Of a stretch of DNA of 64,000 bases, positions 7,982 to 17,762 are shown in pieces. Source of the DNA: Ravibacter sp964559125. GTDB lineage: Bacteria; Bacteroidota; Bacteroidia; Cytophagales; Spirosomataceae. The notes beneath the pieces were generated by a model that made no database searches, was not told where the DNA came from, and saw only the letters and a program-made list of their open reading frames with translations. The translations under genes were made by a program, and so were the position numbers. How positions within the stretch are numbered: the first letter of the stretch is position 1; every line of letters begins with the position of its first letter. The stretch covers positions 1-64,000 of the forward strand of contig CAZLGW010000004.1 in assembly GCA_964559125.1 (NCBI GenBank). Reading direction: 5' to 3'.

Positions 7982-8866
7982 ATGAACAATCCAGTAACAC
8001 GAAGGGATTTTATGAAGAGATCCCTGGCAACAAGTTTATCCCTTGGCGCACTGGGGAGTTTATCCCTTCCACCCTTGTTTGCGCAAAATTCCGGAATGAA
8101 ATTAGGCTTCGTTACCTACCAATGGGGTAAGAGCTGGAACCTTTCCGAGCTAATAGCCAACTGCGAAAAAACCGGCTACCTGGGAGTAGAACTCCGGACC
8201 GAGCATGCCCACGGTGTAGAAAGCACCCTTTCAAAAAAGGAAAGAAAGGAAGTGAAGAAAAAGTTTGCCGACAGTCCCGTTACCTGCATCGGATACGGGA
8301 GCAACTATGAATACCACAGTCCCGACCCGGCCGTATTGAAAAAGAACATCGACGGTACGAAGGACTATATCAGGCTTTGCAAAGACATCGGGGCTACGGG
8401 ATTAAAAGTAAAGCCCAACACAATCCCGGACGGTGTTCCAAAAGAAAAGACGATCGCTCAAATTGCCGCTTCTCTTAATGAAGTGGGCAAATTTGCACAG
8501 GATTACGGTCAGCTTATCCGGGTAGAAGTACACGGTAAAATTACGCGCGAATTGCCGGTGATGAAAGCCATCTTCGACCAGGTAACCGAAAAGAACGTCG
8601 TCATCTGCTGGAACAGCAACGACTCCGACCTGAACGAGCCCGGGCTGGAAGCCAATTTCAACATGGTCAGGCAATGGTTGGGGGATACTACCCATTGCCG
8701 GGCCTTCGGTTCGGTAGATTATCCTTATCAGGACCTTTTCAGATTACTCAAAGGAGCAAACTACAACGGATGGATCTTGTTGGAAGACCACACCGATCCG
8801 GATGACAAAATCGCGGCGATGGCCGGCGAGAAAAAAATATTTGACGAGATGATAAGCCGTATCTGA
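7982..8866 (+). CDS. Tat-exported sugar phosphate isomerase/epimerase family protein
   Basis: A 294-residue protein with a twin-arginine signal (TRRDFMKRSLATSLSLGALG, cleavage near FAQ at about residue 35). It is followed by an AP endonuclease 2/xylose isomerase-like TIM barrel: LGFVTYQWG, GYLGVELRTEHAHG, IRVEVHGKI, VICWNSND and GWILLEDHTD carry the acidic and histidine residues that usually bind a divalent metal in this fold. Members isomerise or epimerise sugars and inositols; the substrate here cannot be read. It lies 57 bp before a Tat-exported Gfo/Idh/MocA oxidoreductase, and the two probably act together in periplasmic sugar conversion. The pair reads opposite to the flanking export genes. 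Confidence 0.85.
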   Translation: MNNPVTRRDFMKRSLATSLSLGALGSLSLPPLFAQNSGMKLGFVTYQWGKSWNLSELIANCEKTGYLGVELRTEHAHGVESTLSKKERKEVKKKFADSPVTCIGYGSNYEYHSPDPAVLKKNIDGTKDYIRLCKDIGATGLKVKPNTIPDGVPKEKTIAQIAASLNEVGKFAQDYGQLIRVEVHGKITRELPVMKAIFDQVTEKNVVICWNSNDSDLNEPGLEANFNMVRQWLGDTTHCRAFGSVDYPYQDLFRLLKGANYNGWILLEDHTDPDDKIAAMAGEKKIFDEMISRI

Positions 8867-8923
8867 TCCGGTATATGTAAGCATTAAAAAAAGCAGCAAT
8901 CAACTGTAACCCTATAACAAGTA

Positions 8924-10297
8924 ATGACACAACGTAGAGATTTTATTAAAAAGAGTTTGCTGGGAGGGGCCGGGATAGCCATTACCGGTATGTCCATGAG
9001 TGCGAAGTCCTATGGCAACATTCTGGGAGCCAATGACCGGATCCTCCTTTCTGTGATCGGAATCCGGGGACAAGGAACCAACCACATCAACCAGTTTTGC
9101 AAACTCAAAGGCAGCAGAAATGTCGTCATCAAAACACTTTGTGACGTTGATGAAAACACCTGGGCGGAAAAGGTGAAATTGGTACAAGGCCAAACAGGCG
9201 ACCGGCCGGGAACTACCTATGACATGCGCAAGGTGTTTGAAGATAAAGAAATAGATGCGGTTTCCTTTGCTACTCCAAACCATTGGCATGCGTTGGGCGC
9301 CATTTGGGCCGCTCAGGCAGGCAAGCATGTGTATGTAGAAAAGCCTGCCAGCCACAACATCTATGAAGGCCGGAAAATGATAGAAGCGGCCAGGAAATAC
9401 GGCGTAATCATGCAAGTCGGGTTTCAAAACCGCTCCATTGCCAATGTCATGCAGGCCATGAAATTCCTTCATGAAGGAAACATCGGAGATGTTTACCTGG
9501 CCCGGGGCTTGTGCTACAAGCCGAGAAATTCCTTTGGAATAACTAAAGACAGCACCCCACCTCAGGGCCTTCACTATGATTTGTGGCTGGGACCGGCGCC
9601 CTACAGACCGTACAACGAGAAGCGCGGGCACTACAATTGGCACTGGCATTGGGATACCGGCAACGGAGACACCGGAAATCAGGGGCCGCACCAGTTCGAC
9701 GTAGCCCGCTGGGGACTGAACAAAAATGAGCATCCGGTCAGCGTTTATTCTACCGGGGGGATTTACGGCGTGTCTCCGTCCGAGTGTTCGCAAGAGACTC
9801 CAAACACCCAAACTTCCTCTTTTAAATACCGTGACGGAAAGATGTTGGAATTTGAAACCAGGGGCCGCTATACCAACGGCGAATCCAGTCTGGGCATTCA
9901 AATCGGAAACGTATTTTACGGAACAGACGGCTACCTGGAGCTGGATGGCGGTACATGGAAGGCTTTCCGCAAAAATGAAAAAGAACCTTTTGCCCAATCT
10001 TCCAAAGAGAAGGCGCCTGCTTCAGGCAATTCGAATGTACTGGCTGCTCCGGGTGGGGCAGAGCATTATGCAAACTACCTCGATGCTATCCGTAAGGGAG
10101 ACCACAATGCGTTGAACTGTGATGTTCGGGAAGGATTCTATTCCTCGGCATTGCCGGCGATGGCCAACATTTCTTATCGCCTGGGAAGAAGCCTCAATTT
10201 CATGGGCGAATACGAGAAGTTTGCCAACGACCCGGAAGCAGACACAATGCTGAGCCGTCCGAGCCGCCCGCCGTACGTAGTGCCTGATCAGGTTTAA
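8924..10297 (+). CDS. Tat-exported Gfo/Idh/MocA family oxidoreductase
   Basis: A 457-residue NAD(P)-dependent dehydrogenase. A twin-arginine signal (QRRDFIKKSLLGGAGIAITG) leads into a Rossmann domain beginning LLSVIGIRGQGTNH. It has the family hallmark VEKPASHNIYEG near residue 140 and the C-terminal alpha/beta substrate domain. The HYNWHWHWDTGNGDTGNQG segment and GPHQFDVARWGL are typical of the exported Bacteroidota/Planctomycetota subgroup acting on sugars or sugar acids. The nucleotide cofactor is usually bound before Tat export. It is co-directional with the isomerase-like gene upstream and is followed by a perfect stem-loop at 10304-10339. Confidence 0.9.
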   Translation: MTQRRDFIKKSLLGGAGIAITGMSMSAKSYGNILGANDRILLSVIGIRGQGTNHINQFCKLKGSRNVVIKTLCDVDENTWAEKVKLVQGQTGDRPGTTYDMRKVFEDKEIDAVSFATPNHWHALGAIWAAQAGKHVYVEKPASHNIYEGRKMIEAARKYGVIMQVGFQNRSIANVMQAMKFLHEGNIGDVYLARGLCYKPRNSFGITKDSTPPQGLHYDLWLGPAPYRPYNEKRGHYNWHWHWDTGNGDTGNQGPHQFDVARWGLNKNEHPVSVYSTGGIYGVSPSECSQETPNTQTSSFKYRDGKMLEFETRGRYTNGESSLGIQIGNVFYGTDGYLELDGGTWKAFRKNEKEPFAQSSKEKAPASGNSNVLAAPGGAEHYANYLDAIRKGDHNALNCDVREGFYSSALPAMANISYRLGRSLNFMGEYEKFANDPEADTMLSRPSRPPYVVPDQV

Positions 10298-10303
10298 GAT
10301 AAT

Positions 10304-10339
10304 GGCCGTAGAGACGCGATGCATTGCGTCTCTACGGCC
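10304..10339. terminator. Perfect 14-bp stem-loop between convergent genes
   Basis: GGCCGTAGAGACGC (10304-10317) pairs exactly with GCGTCTCTACGGCC (10326-10339) across an 8-base loop GATGCATT; AATTTTATT follows. It lies 7 bp after the oxidoreductase and 4 bp before the end of the convergent permease gene, so it can serve both strands. Stem sequences of this GTAGAGACGCGAT type also occur as dispersed repeats in other bacteria, so it may be a mobile hairpin reused as a terminator. Confidence 0.6.
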
Positions 10340-10343
10340 AATT

Positions 10344-12775
10344 TTATTCATTCCGCAATGATTCCACCGGATTTACCATCGCCGCTTTAATAGCCTGAAA
10401 GCTTATTGTCAGCATTGCAATTACCGATACCAGCAAGCCTGCAGTTGCAAACTCCCACCAACTTATTTCGATACGGTACACAAATTCCTCCAGCCATTTG
10501 TTCGCTACCCACCATGCCACAGGCGAAGCTATGAGCAGGGCGATCAGTATCATCCGGATAAAATCCTTCGACAAAAGGGTTGTTATTGCTACAGAGCTTG
10601 CCCCCAGAACCTTCCTGATCCCGATCTCTTTGGTTTTTTGCTCCGCTATAAAGGAAATCATTCCCAGCAAACCCAGGCAACAAATGAATATAGCGACGAC
10701 CGAAAACATCCTGATCAGCTGCGATGTCTTGATATCCGGCTTATACATTTGAGCGAGATCCTCGTCCATGAACGTATATTCAAATGGTTCTCCCGGGAAA
10801 AACCGCTCCCAGACGGACTGTACAGCTTCGAGCAGTTGCTTGCTATTGCCGGCAGCTATTTCCAGCAACAGTATTTTTCGTGACGAAGGATGGTTGTATA
10901 GATGGTTATGTATGACTGCTATGCCTATCGGCCTGCAGTAGCTGAAGAAATGAAAATCTTTAACTACCCCGATAACCTGTCCGATATCGCCGCTCATCGA
11001 AAAAACTGCCCAGTACAGGGTTCCCGTAAATTCAGCTCCCGGACAGCGGTCTCATTCAATATATAGTTTTTACGGTCGCCCGGATCGTTCTCCCTGAACC
11101 ATCGCCCCTCTTTTAACTGGAGCTTAAATATTTTATTGAAATCAGAATCTGCCAGTAAAGGCGTATAGATTACTGTCTCTGCATCTTCTTTTTTGCCCAC
11201 CCAATCTATATTTCCCCCTATTGACACCTGAATGTTATGGATAAAATCGCTGGTCACGGTGACATTACCTACGCCTGCTATACCTTCTAACTCATTCTTT
11301 ACTGTTTGGGTTAAAATCTCGTGTCCTGCAAGATTGTCTCTTGTATATCCTTTCGCCGGAAGTTTCACGGAAAAGATACTGCTCCGGTCATAGCTCTCAT
11401 TGCTATAGATATAATTCAGCTGACGCGCAATGACAATGGAGCAGACGATCAGGGTGATCGAAACGGCAAACTGGGTTACGACAAGCCCTTTTCGCAGGGA
11501 GGCGCCCCTCAAGTTCAAATTATATGTACCCTTAACAGCATTGACCGGTTTAAATGATGACAACAAAAAGGCCGGGTAAATACCACTCAATGCTACAGAA
11601 ACTAATAGAATGGCAGCTAACAGGATCCAAAGCTGCGGTGAAGACAACACGGAAAGAAAGTTCGTCCCGGTAAATTGGCTAAATAACGGCAAAGACAGCT
11701 TCACAACAACCAGCGCCATCAGCAGAGCAATGGTCCCGGTAAGGGTCGACTCCGTTATAAACTGGAGGAACAGGTTACTTTTCTCTGCCCCGACTATTTT
11801 TTTTATGCCTACTTCCTTACTCCGTTTCCCCGCTCTCGCGGTAGTCAGGTTCACGTAATTGATGCAGGCAACGACAAGGATCAGGAAACCGAGAAGGGAG
11901 AAGTTATATACTGCTCTTTTATCTCCTTTTACAAATTGCATACCGGAGAAGCTGTTCTCAATAAAGTGAAACGACGTCAGCGGAGCAAGCTGCGAAACAA
12001 ATCCGTCCTCCTTATCGCCGGCAAGGATAAACCCCAGCTGATCCTGGCGTGATAGAATTGCGTTGATCTTATTTTCAACCGTGCTCACACTTCCCTGCCC
12101 GGACAGCTTGATAAAGGTCTGATCTTTGAATGAAGGCCAGGATTCGGCCTCGCGGAGGTTTCTTTTTAAGTAAGCAGCAAGAGGCAGATATATTCCGAAC
12201 CGGAAGCTTGAATTAGGCGGGTTAGCTTTTACGACACCATCGATACTAAAATCCAAACTATCTATCCGGATTACCTGTCCGACAGGATCTCCGTCTCCAT
12301 AGTACTTCCGGGCTACGGTTTCGGTAATGATAATACTATTGGGATTAACGCCAAAGCCGTGGCTACCGGCTGAAGTAAACTCATAGTCAAATATATCAAA
12401 CCATTCTTTATCTACATAAGCGATATCCTTCGCTTTGAAAAGGTCATGCCGTATCTTCAGGTTTGGAGCGCCGCTCTCGCCCGGTATCATAATCCGGGCT
12501 ACTTTGTCAACTTCCGGCACCTGCTTTTTTATTTCTTCGGCAAGCGGTAAGGGCGTCCCGGGAAAAGCACCCGCTTCCTTTATTCTTTTCAATCCCAGGC
12601 TATAAATATTGTCTTTATCATCATGGTAATTGTCAAAGCTCATTTCATTCTGCACCCACAGGAATACAAGCGCAGAGGCAGCCATCCCAACCGACAGCCC
12701 CAGAATATTGATAGCACTGCCATATTTATGCTTCAGAATGTTCCGCCAGGCGGTTTTGAGATGGTTTCTAATCAT
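10344..12775 (-). pseudogene. MacB/FtsX permease with a frameshift
   Basis: Two frames together encode one FtsX/MacB permease of about 810 residues. The first (12775 to 10994) begins MIRNHLKTAWRNILKHKYGS, carries the first FtsX core and most of the second periplasmic domain, and breaks off at LNLREPCTGQFFR-stop. The second, from about 10997 down to 10344, continues with SGDIGQVIGVVKDFHF, AEQKTKEIGIRKVLGAS and ends NPVESLRNE. The break lies at a run of six T on the coding strand (11000-11005). A seventh T would restore GQFFSMSGDIGQ without a gap. This may be a real slip mutation or a sequencing error. It is the last gene of the adaptor-ATPase-permease-permease set, 14 bp after its neighbour. 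Confidence 0.85.
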
Positions 12776-12788
12776 TTTTGAGTGGATT

Positions 12789-15239
12789 TTATTCTGTTCT
12801 CAGGCTCTCCACGGGGTTGGCCATCGCCGCTTTAATAGCCTGCCATCCTACTGTCGCCAGCGCGATCACCGTAGCCGCCAATCCCGTTGCAGCAAACACC
12901 CACCATTCGATTTCGATACGGTAGGCGAAGTTTTCCAACCATTTATTCATAACATACCAGGCGATGGGCGAGGCGATAACAGTAGCGATCAAAACCAGCT
13001 TCACAAAATGCCCCGAAAGCAGCCGGGCAATGCCGGGTACAGAAGCGCCCATCACTTTACGGATACCGATTTCTTTTGTACGCTGAAAAGCAGTCAGCGT
13101 CGCCAGCCCGAACAATCCCAGGCAGCTGATAAAAATGGTAACGAAGGTAGCTGTCCTTACCAGCTTTTGCGTACGCTGCTCCTGCCAGTAGAATTCTCCG
13201 ACAAACTCATCATAAAACTCGAATTTGAATGGTTCCCCGGCATAAAGCTTGTTCCATTCGCTTTCAACCGATTTCAGGGCCGTTTCCCACTGATCGGTCT
13301 GAGCGGGAAGCCTGATATTAAGGTTGGTCAACATAGACTTCTGGGAAAAAATTGCCATGGGTTGAATCTCACTGTGGATACCGAACTGGTAAAAATCTTT
13401 TACCACTCCTACCACAGGATGACTTTTTCCGCCTGGCGTGGAAACCAGACTTTTGCCAATGGCATCTGAAGGGTCTTTGAATCCAAAAACTTTTAAAGCC
13501 ACTTCATTAAGCACTATTTCGTTGATGGAGTCGGTCTGCCTGAGATTTCGCCCGGCCAGCAGCTTTATGTCGTAGAATGAAAGGTAATCAGAATCGACAT
13601 ACTTCGGCATGAGTCTCGATTGCACCACGCCTGTATCACCCTCATACTGAAATGAATAACCAAAAGAAGGAGTGTTATCGAGGGGTCTGCCTCCGAGCAC
13701 TACCCCCCGGAGTGCAGGCAGCTTTTTTAATTCATTAGCGAGTGTAAAATGCTTGTCCCTGTAAACACTGTCGGCCAGGATCTGGTAAGGTATATGGAAA
13801 GTTATCACGGCTTCCCGGTTGAAACCCTGGTCTTTACGCACTGCAAACTGCAGCTGCAGGCCGATCACAAGAGCGCCGGCAATAAACAGCTGCGCTATTG
13901 AAAACTGGAAAACAATGAGCGCTTTCCGCGCCACCAGCCTGTTCTTACCCCATATCCGGGTTGATGCTCCCTTCAGAACGTTGATCGTACTGACCTTCGC
14001 CGAAAGCCATGCCGGGTATATACCGGAAACCAGGGAGATCAGAATAACCAGTATAAGCAGAAACAACCCCATACGCGGATAATTCAGGTAGGCTTCCATA
14101 CCTTCAGGCATGAACTCGCTGAACAGCCGGACAGCAAAACCGGATAAAGCGAAAGAAAGAACAGCAGCTAACGATGTTACCACGAACGTTTCAGCCATAA
14201 AACGTATCAGAAGCCCCTTTACCGAGCTTCCGAGTGTTTTCCTGATGCCAATTTCACGGGCTCTTCCGGGCAGCAGCGCAGTATTCAGATTAATGTAGTT
14301 GATACAGGCCATAAGCAGCAGTATCACGGCTGTGACGGTCAGGCCATTCAACACTTTTTTATCCGCGCTGCGGCTCCGCCACCCGGCCCCGGTCGAAAAA
14401 TGTCTTTCCGAAAGAGGGAGCAATTCAAACCAACCGGTATAGCTGTACTTTTCGAACTTTTCCTTATTCCGTTCCTTAAGCAAAGAACTCATTTGTCCGA
14501 GCATAACAGCTGCGCCCCTGGCAGTACGCACTTTTACAAACAGAAGGTTTTCAGTGCTCATTTCAGACCAATCCGAACTATTGAGATCGGGTTCCGGTAT
14601 CCGTATAAATGCCTTGTTGTATCTGGAAAAGCTGTTGGGGTAACCGAGAGACGCTACCACACCGGATATGCTGAATATTACCGTATCATTGTAAGCAACC
14701 GTTTTGCCCAGTATTTCCGCAGGCGAAAAAGACGGGAAATATTCCCGGGCGAGTTCGTCAGTGATCACCAGGTTTCCCGGATCATTCAGGGCGCCGGCCT
14801 TCGACCCTGCCAGCCACCTGTGATCGAGCATGTCGAAATAGTCGGGCGACGTAGCAACCACTGTTACTCTTTCTTCTCGTTCGATCCGTGTATCTTCTCC
14901 GTTGTCTGACTGAACTGAAACCGAGCTAAAACCCTTATAGAACATTGGCACTATAAGTTCTGCTCCGGGAATATCATTCCGCAGGGCATTTACCAACGGA
15001 GTGGGGATTCCTGGCCATTCTCCCCTCTTACCGTCATCTTCGTTCCTGACTTGAGTAACTACCTGGTAAATATTTTCGACATCCGGGATTTTTTTATCAA
15101 AACTGTACTCATAATCCACCATCCGGAATACGATCCACGAAACACAGATGCTGACGCTCAGTCCCAGGATATTAAGTCCTGTAAAAAGCCTGTTTACCCA
15201 AAGCTGCCGGAACAATGATGAAAGGAAAGACTTTATCAT
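12789..15239 (-). CDS. MacB/FtsX-type ABC transporter permease
   Basis: An 816-residue duplicated permease with the same architecture as its neighbours: N-terminal helix (FTGLNILGLSVSICVSWIVF), MacB_PCD domain, FtsX core with LLPGRAREIGIRKTLGSS, second periplasmic domain and second core with AFQRTKEIGIRKVMGAS, ending NPVESLRTE. It follows the ATPase gene by 25 bp and precedes the frameshifted permease by 14 bp, so it is the most direct partner of that ATPase. It presumably works with the MacA-like adaptor and the TolC-like protein across both membranes. The sequence shows no substrate. Confidence 0.93.
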   Translation of the reverse strand: MIKSFLSSLFRQLWVNRLFTGLNILGLSVSICVSWIVFRMVDYEYSFDKKIPDVENIYQVVTQVRNEDDGKRGEWPGIPTPLVNALRNDIPGAELIVPMFYKGFSSVSVQSDNGEDTRIEREERVTVVATSPDYFDMLDHRWLAGSKAGALNDPGNLVITDELAREYFPSFSPAEILGKTVAYNDTVIFSISGVVASLGYPNSFSRYNKAFIRIPEPDLNSSDWSEMSTENLLFVKVRTARGAAVMLGQMSSLLKERNKEKFEKYSYTGWFELLPLSERHFSTGAGWRSRSADKKVLNGLTVTAVILLLMACINYINLNTALLPGRAREIGIRKTLGSSVKGLLIRFMAETFVVTSLAAVLSFALSGFAVRLFSEFMPEGMEAYLNYPRMGLFLLILVILISLVSGIYPAWLSAKVSTINVLKGASTRIWGKNRLVARKALIVFQFSIAQLFIAGALVIGLQLQFAVRKDQGFNREAVITFHIPYQILADSVYRDKHFTLANELKKLPALRGVVLGGRPLDNTPSFGYSFQYEGDTGVVQSRLMPKYVDSDYLSFYDIKLLAGRNLRQTDSINEIVLNEVALKVFGFKDPSDAIGKSLVSTPGGKSHPVVGVVKDFYQFGIHSEIQPMAIFSQKSMLTNLNIRLPAQTDQWETALKSVESEWNKLYAGEPFKFEFYDEFVGEFYWQEQRTQKLVRTATFVTIFISCLGLFGLATLTAFQRTKEIGIRKVMGASVPGIARLLSGHFVKLVLIATVIASPIAWYVMNKWLENFAYRIEIEWWVFAATGLAATVIALATVGWQAIKAAMANPVESLRTE

Positions 15240-15263
15240 GGCTAACAGAATTATAAATTATTC

Positions 15264-15938
15264 CTACCCAACCGTTTCCATGATCACCTGCCCGTCGAGC
15301 ATCCGGATCACACGGTCGGCATATTTCGAATCGTGCTCGCTGTGCGTCACCATGATGATGGTCGTGCCTGCTTCATTGAGCTCTGTCAGTAGTTGCATCA
15401 CCTCGTTCCCGTTTTTGGAATCGAGGTTACCTGTAGGTTCATCAGCCAGGATGAGCTTCGGCCGGTTCACGACCGCCCTGGCTACCGCCGTACGCTGCTG
15501 CTGCCCCCCTGAAAGCTGCTGCGGAAAGTGATTGCGACGGTGCATGATCTGCACCTTTTCCAGCACTTCCTCTACTCGCTCCTTTCGCTCCCTGGCAGGG
15601 ACTTTGGTATAAATAAGAGGCAGTTCGACGTTCTCGTACACCGTCAACTCGTCGATCAGGTTAAAGCTCTGGAAAACGAAGCCGATATTGTGCTTCCGTA
15701 ACTGGGAGCGTTTCCGCTCATTGAACTTCGCTACCTCCACTCCGTTGAAAAGATAGCTTCCCCCCTCCATGTCATCGAGCAGCCCGATGATATTCAGCAG
15801 CGTGGATTTACCGCAGCCTGAGGGTCCCATCACTGCAACAAATTCACCCTCTTTAACATGAATGCTCAGGTTATTGAGCGCGATGGTCTCTACTTCTTCG
15901 GTACGGTAGAGTTTGCGGAGGTCGGTTATCTTAATCAT
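15264..15938 (-). CDS. LolD/MacB-type ABC transporter ATPase
   Basis: A 224-residue cytoplasmic ATPase with every motif intact: Walker A GPSGCGKST (residues 38-46), Q-loop in FVFQSFNLIDELTV, signature LSGGQQQRTAVARA, Walker B LILADEPTGNLDS and the H-loop in MVTHSEHD. The length and the NLIDELTVYENVELPL segment place it with LolD, MacB and FtsE-like enzymes that energise FtsX-type permeases without carrying substrate through a channel. It sits between the adaptor gene (74 bp upstream) and the permease gene (25 bp downstream). As the only such ATPase in the window, it may also serve the separate permeases at 5317-7710 and 25259-27607 (inference). Confidence 0.96.
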   Translation of the reverse strand: MIKITDLRKLYRTEEVETIALNNLSIHVKEGEFVAVMGPSGCGKSTLLNIIGLLDDMEGGSYLFNGVEVAKFNERKRSQLRKHNIGFVFQSFNLIDELTVYENVELPLIYTKVPARERKERVEEVLEKVQIMHRRNHFPQQLSGGQQQRTAVARAVVNRPKLILADEPTGNLDSKNGNEVMQLLTELNEAGTTIIMVTHSEHDSKYADRVIRMLDGQVIMETVG

Positions 15939-16011
15939 TTCAGCAATTGAAAGTCAGAATTTTAAAACTAATCTTATTTACATACTTATCAGGGCGCTCC
16001 CCCGCATAATT

Positions 16012-17262
16012 TTACTTCACGACGAGTTCCTGTACCTTATCGTAGTTCTCATAGCTTGAAGTAATTACTTTATCACCCGGTTTCAGGCCCTGTATTACCT
16101 CGTAATAATTCGGGTTCTGCCGGCCGAGCTGGATATCGACCTTATAAGCCAGGCTTTCGTCTTCGTTAAGCTTGAATACCCAGTTACCTCCCGACTGCTG
16201 GCTGAATCCGCCGCGGGCCAGTAAAAGGGCCGTAGTCTCATCGCTGAGCGCCAGGCGGATCTGCAGGGTCTGTCCGCGCCGGATACCATCGGGTATTTTC
16301 CCTACAAACTCCATATCTACCTGGAAACGGCCGTTCAGCACTTGTGTATATACTTTTTTGATCTTGAGCGTATAAGGATTACCGGCAAGGGTAAACTCTC
16401 CTTCCAGGCCGGGATAGATCCGGGTGATATAGTGCTCGTCGATATCGGCCCGGACTTTAAACCCGGTCAGTACGTCGATCTGCCCAAGCCTTTCCCCGGC
16501 ATTTTTATTCTGCCCGATCTCGGCATCAAAAGAGGTCAGCTGCCCGTCGACCGGCGCTTTTACCACCAGGTCATCCACCTTTCTGCGCATAAGGGCCAGG
16601 GCGGCACGCGTTCTTTCATAGGTTTGTCTGCTCTGGGTAAGTGACTGGGAAGTAGACAACGAATCCTGCCTGAGTATCTGTTCCGTCAGGTCTTTCCTTT
16701 TCAGTTGGTAGTCGTAGTCGTTTTTGGCTTTCTGAAATTCCTGGGAGCCGATAGCCTTGTCTTCGTAGAGCTTCTTGTTGAGGCGGTAGAGCCGCTCCGC
16801 TTCCCTGAGCCCGTTCTCTACGTCCGCCATCTGGTTGCGGTTGTTGATCGATACCTGCTGCGCATTGGTCTGGGCGATCTGCGACTGCGTCAGCAGGTTG
16901 AGCACCTGGGTTTCCTGGTTGACAAGGCTCAGCTCGAGATCGGTATTCGACAGGCGCATGATCGGATCTCCCTTTTTCAGATGGGCGCCGTCCTCTACGA
17001 ACTTCTCCTCTATCCTCCCGCCTACCGAGGCATCCAGGAATATACTGTTGATAGGTAAAACCGTACCGTTCACAGGTATGAATTCGCGAAAGGCGCCCTC
17101 TTTCACCTCCGAAATCGTAAGCCTCTCGCGGTCTACATTGAGACGGCTGTTCCCGGAAGTGAAGTACCAGCTCGCCCCGATCAGCCCTGCAATGGCTGCT
17201 GCTCCCACTACTATCGAGATTCTTTTACTATTCCAGGTCTTCCTGGGTAATGCTCTGTCCAT
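16012..17262 (-). CDS. MacA/HlyD-type periplasmic adaptor subunit
   Basis: A 416-residue membrane-fusion protein. A single N-terminal transmembrane segment (ISIVVGAAAIAGLIGASWYF) is followed by a barrel-sandwich half (VNGTVLPINSIFLDASVGGRIEEKFVEDGAHLKKGDPIMRL), a long alpha-hairpin rich in Gln, Asn and Leu (about 115-235), the second lipoyl half (VKAPVDGQLTSFDAEIGQ), and beta-barrel and membrane-proximal domains ending GLKPGDKVITSSYENYDKVQELVVK. Such proteins link an inner-membrane pump to a TolC duct. It is the first gene of the adaptor-ATPase-permease-permease run and has a sigma-54-like promoter with paired palindromes just upstream (17298-17404). Confidence 0.94.
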   Translation of the reverse strand: MDRALPRKTWNSKRISIVVGAAAIAGLIGASWYFTSGNSRLNVDRERLTISEVKEGAFREFIPVNGTVLPINSIFLDASVGGRIEEKFVEDGAHLKKGDPIMRLSNTDLELSLVNQETQVLNLLTQSQIAQTNAQQVSINNRNQMADVENGLREAERLYRLNKKLYEDKAIGSQEFQKAKNDYDYQLKRKDLTEQILRQDSLSTSQSLTQSRQTYERTRAALALMRRKVDDLVVKAPVDGQLTSFDAEIGQNKNAGERLGQIDVLTGFKVRADIDEHYITRIYPGLEGEFTLAGNPYTLKIKKVYTQVLNGRFQVDMEFVGKIPDGIRRGQTLQIRLALSDETTALLLARGGFSQQSGGNWVFKLNEDESLAYKVDIQLGRQNPNYYEVIQGLKPGDKVITSSYENYDKVQELVVK

Positions 17263-17297
17263 TTCTGATACGTAAACTGTATTGTTCCGGGAATGGT

Positions 17298-17312
17298 ATC
17301 AACAGTATGCCA
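17298..17312 (-). promoter_or_regulatory. Sigma-54-like promoter of the adaptor operon
   Basis: Minus-strand TGGCATACTGTTGAT keeps TGGCA at -24 and TTG at -12 of the sigma-54 consensus. It ends 35 bp before the adaptor ATG and begins exactly 54 bp from the proximal palindrome at 17367-17382. Confidence 0.68.
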
Positions 17313-17366
17313 GCGGAGTATAATATCTGATAAACAGACAATTATGCATCACACCCAAAAACATAG

Positions 17367-17404
17367 TGTGCGATATCGTACAATTTTTTGTCCAGCAGCG
17401 AACA
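17367..17404 (-). promoter_or_regulatory. Paired palindromes, putative activator binding sites
   Basis: TGTGCGATATCGTACA (17367-17382) and TGTCCAGCAGCGAACA (17389-17404) are separated by 6 bp. Both fit TGTnC-N6-GnACA exactly. They lie 54 bp upstream of the sigma-54-like element, as expected for an NtrC-type activator bound as two dimers. Confidence 0.68.
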
Positions 17405-17510
17405 GTATTTAACCTTGCACAAAAAATTCAGCCGGTTAAAAAAGAAATTTCACAGTCCGGAATCTTATTGTATAAAATGTAGTAGATTTCAAAAAATCAG
17501 CATATCCACC

Positions 17511-17762
17511 ATGATCACGACTTTCTCGAACTTCCGGCAAAAGCTTAAAATGTACCTGGATGAAGTGTCTAAAAGCAAGACACTCTTTGTTATGCGAACC
17601 AATGGGGCAAATGTAGTCGTGATGTCCGGATCCGACTACGAAAGCATCATGGAGACTTTTCACTTGTTGAAATCTCCAAAAAATGCCGAACGTCTTCAAC
17701 AGGCTATCAGCCAGTATGAGAACGGAGATGGAAACTCCAGAGACCTGAAATCCGTTTTTTAA
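17511..17762 (+). CDS. Phd/YefM-family antitoxin, toxin partner missing
   Basis: An 83-residue protein with the Phd/YefM fold: an N-terminal DNA-binding part (MITTFSNFRQKLKMYLDEVSKS), then LFVMRTNGANVVVMSGSDYESIMETFHLLKSP, which is the usual strand-turn-helix pattern. The frame is open upstream to 17388, but the ATG at 17511 gives the family's normal N-terminus. YefM genes are normally followed by a YoeB/RelE toxin. Here the next 150 bp instead hold a truncated toxin on the opposite strand, whose stop overlaps this gene's end by 4 bp. The partner was therefore probably lost by recombination. Confidence 0.85.
   Translation: MITTFSNFRQKLKMYLDEVSKSKTLFVMRTNGANVVVMSGSDYESIMETFHLLKSPKNAERLQQAISQYENGDGNSRDLKSVF

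Noticed and set aside
10994..11010. Programmed ribosomal frameshifting in the split permease
   Set aside because: No slippery heptamer followed by a clear stem or pseudoknot was seen; a T-run length change explains the break more simply.
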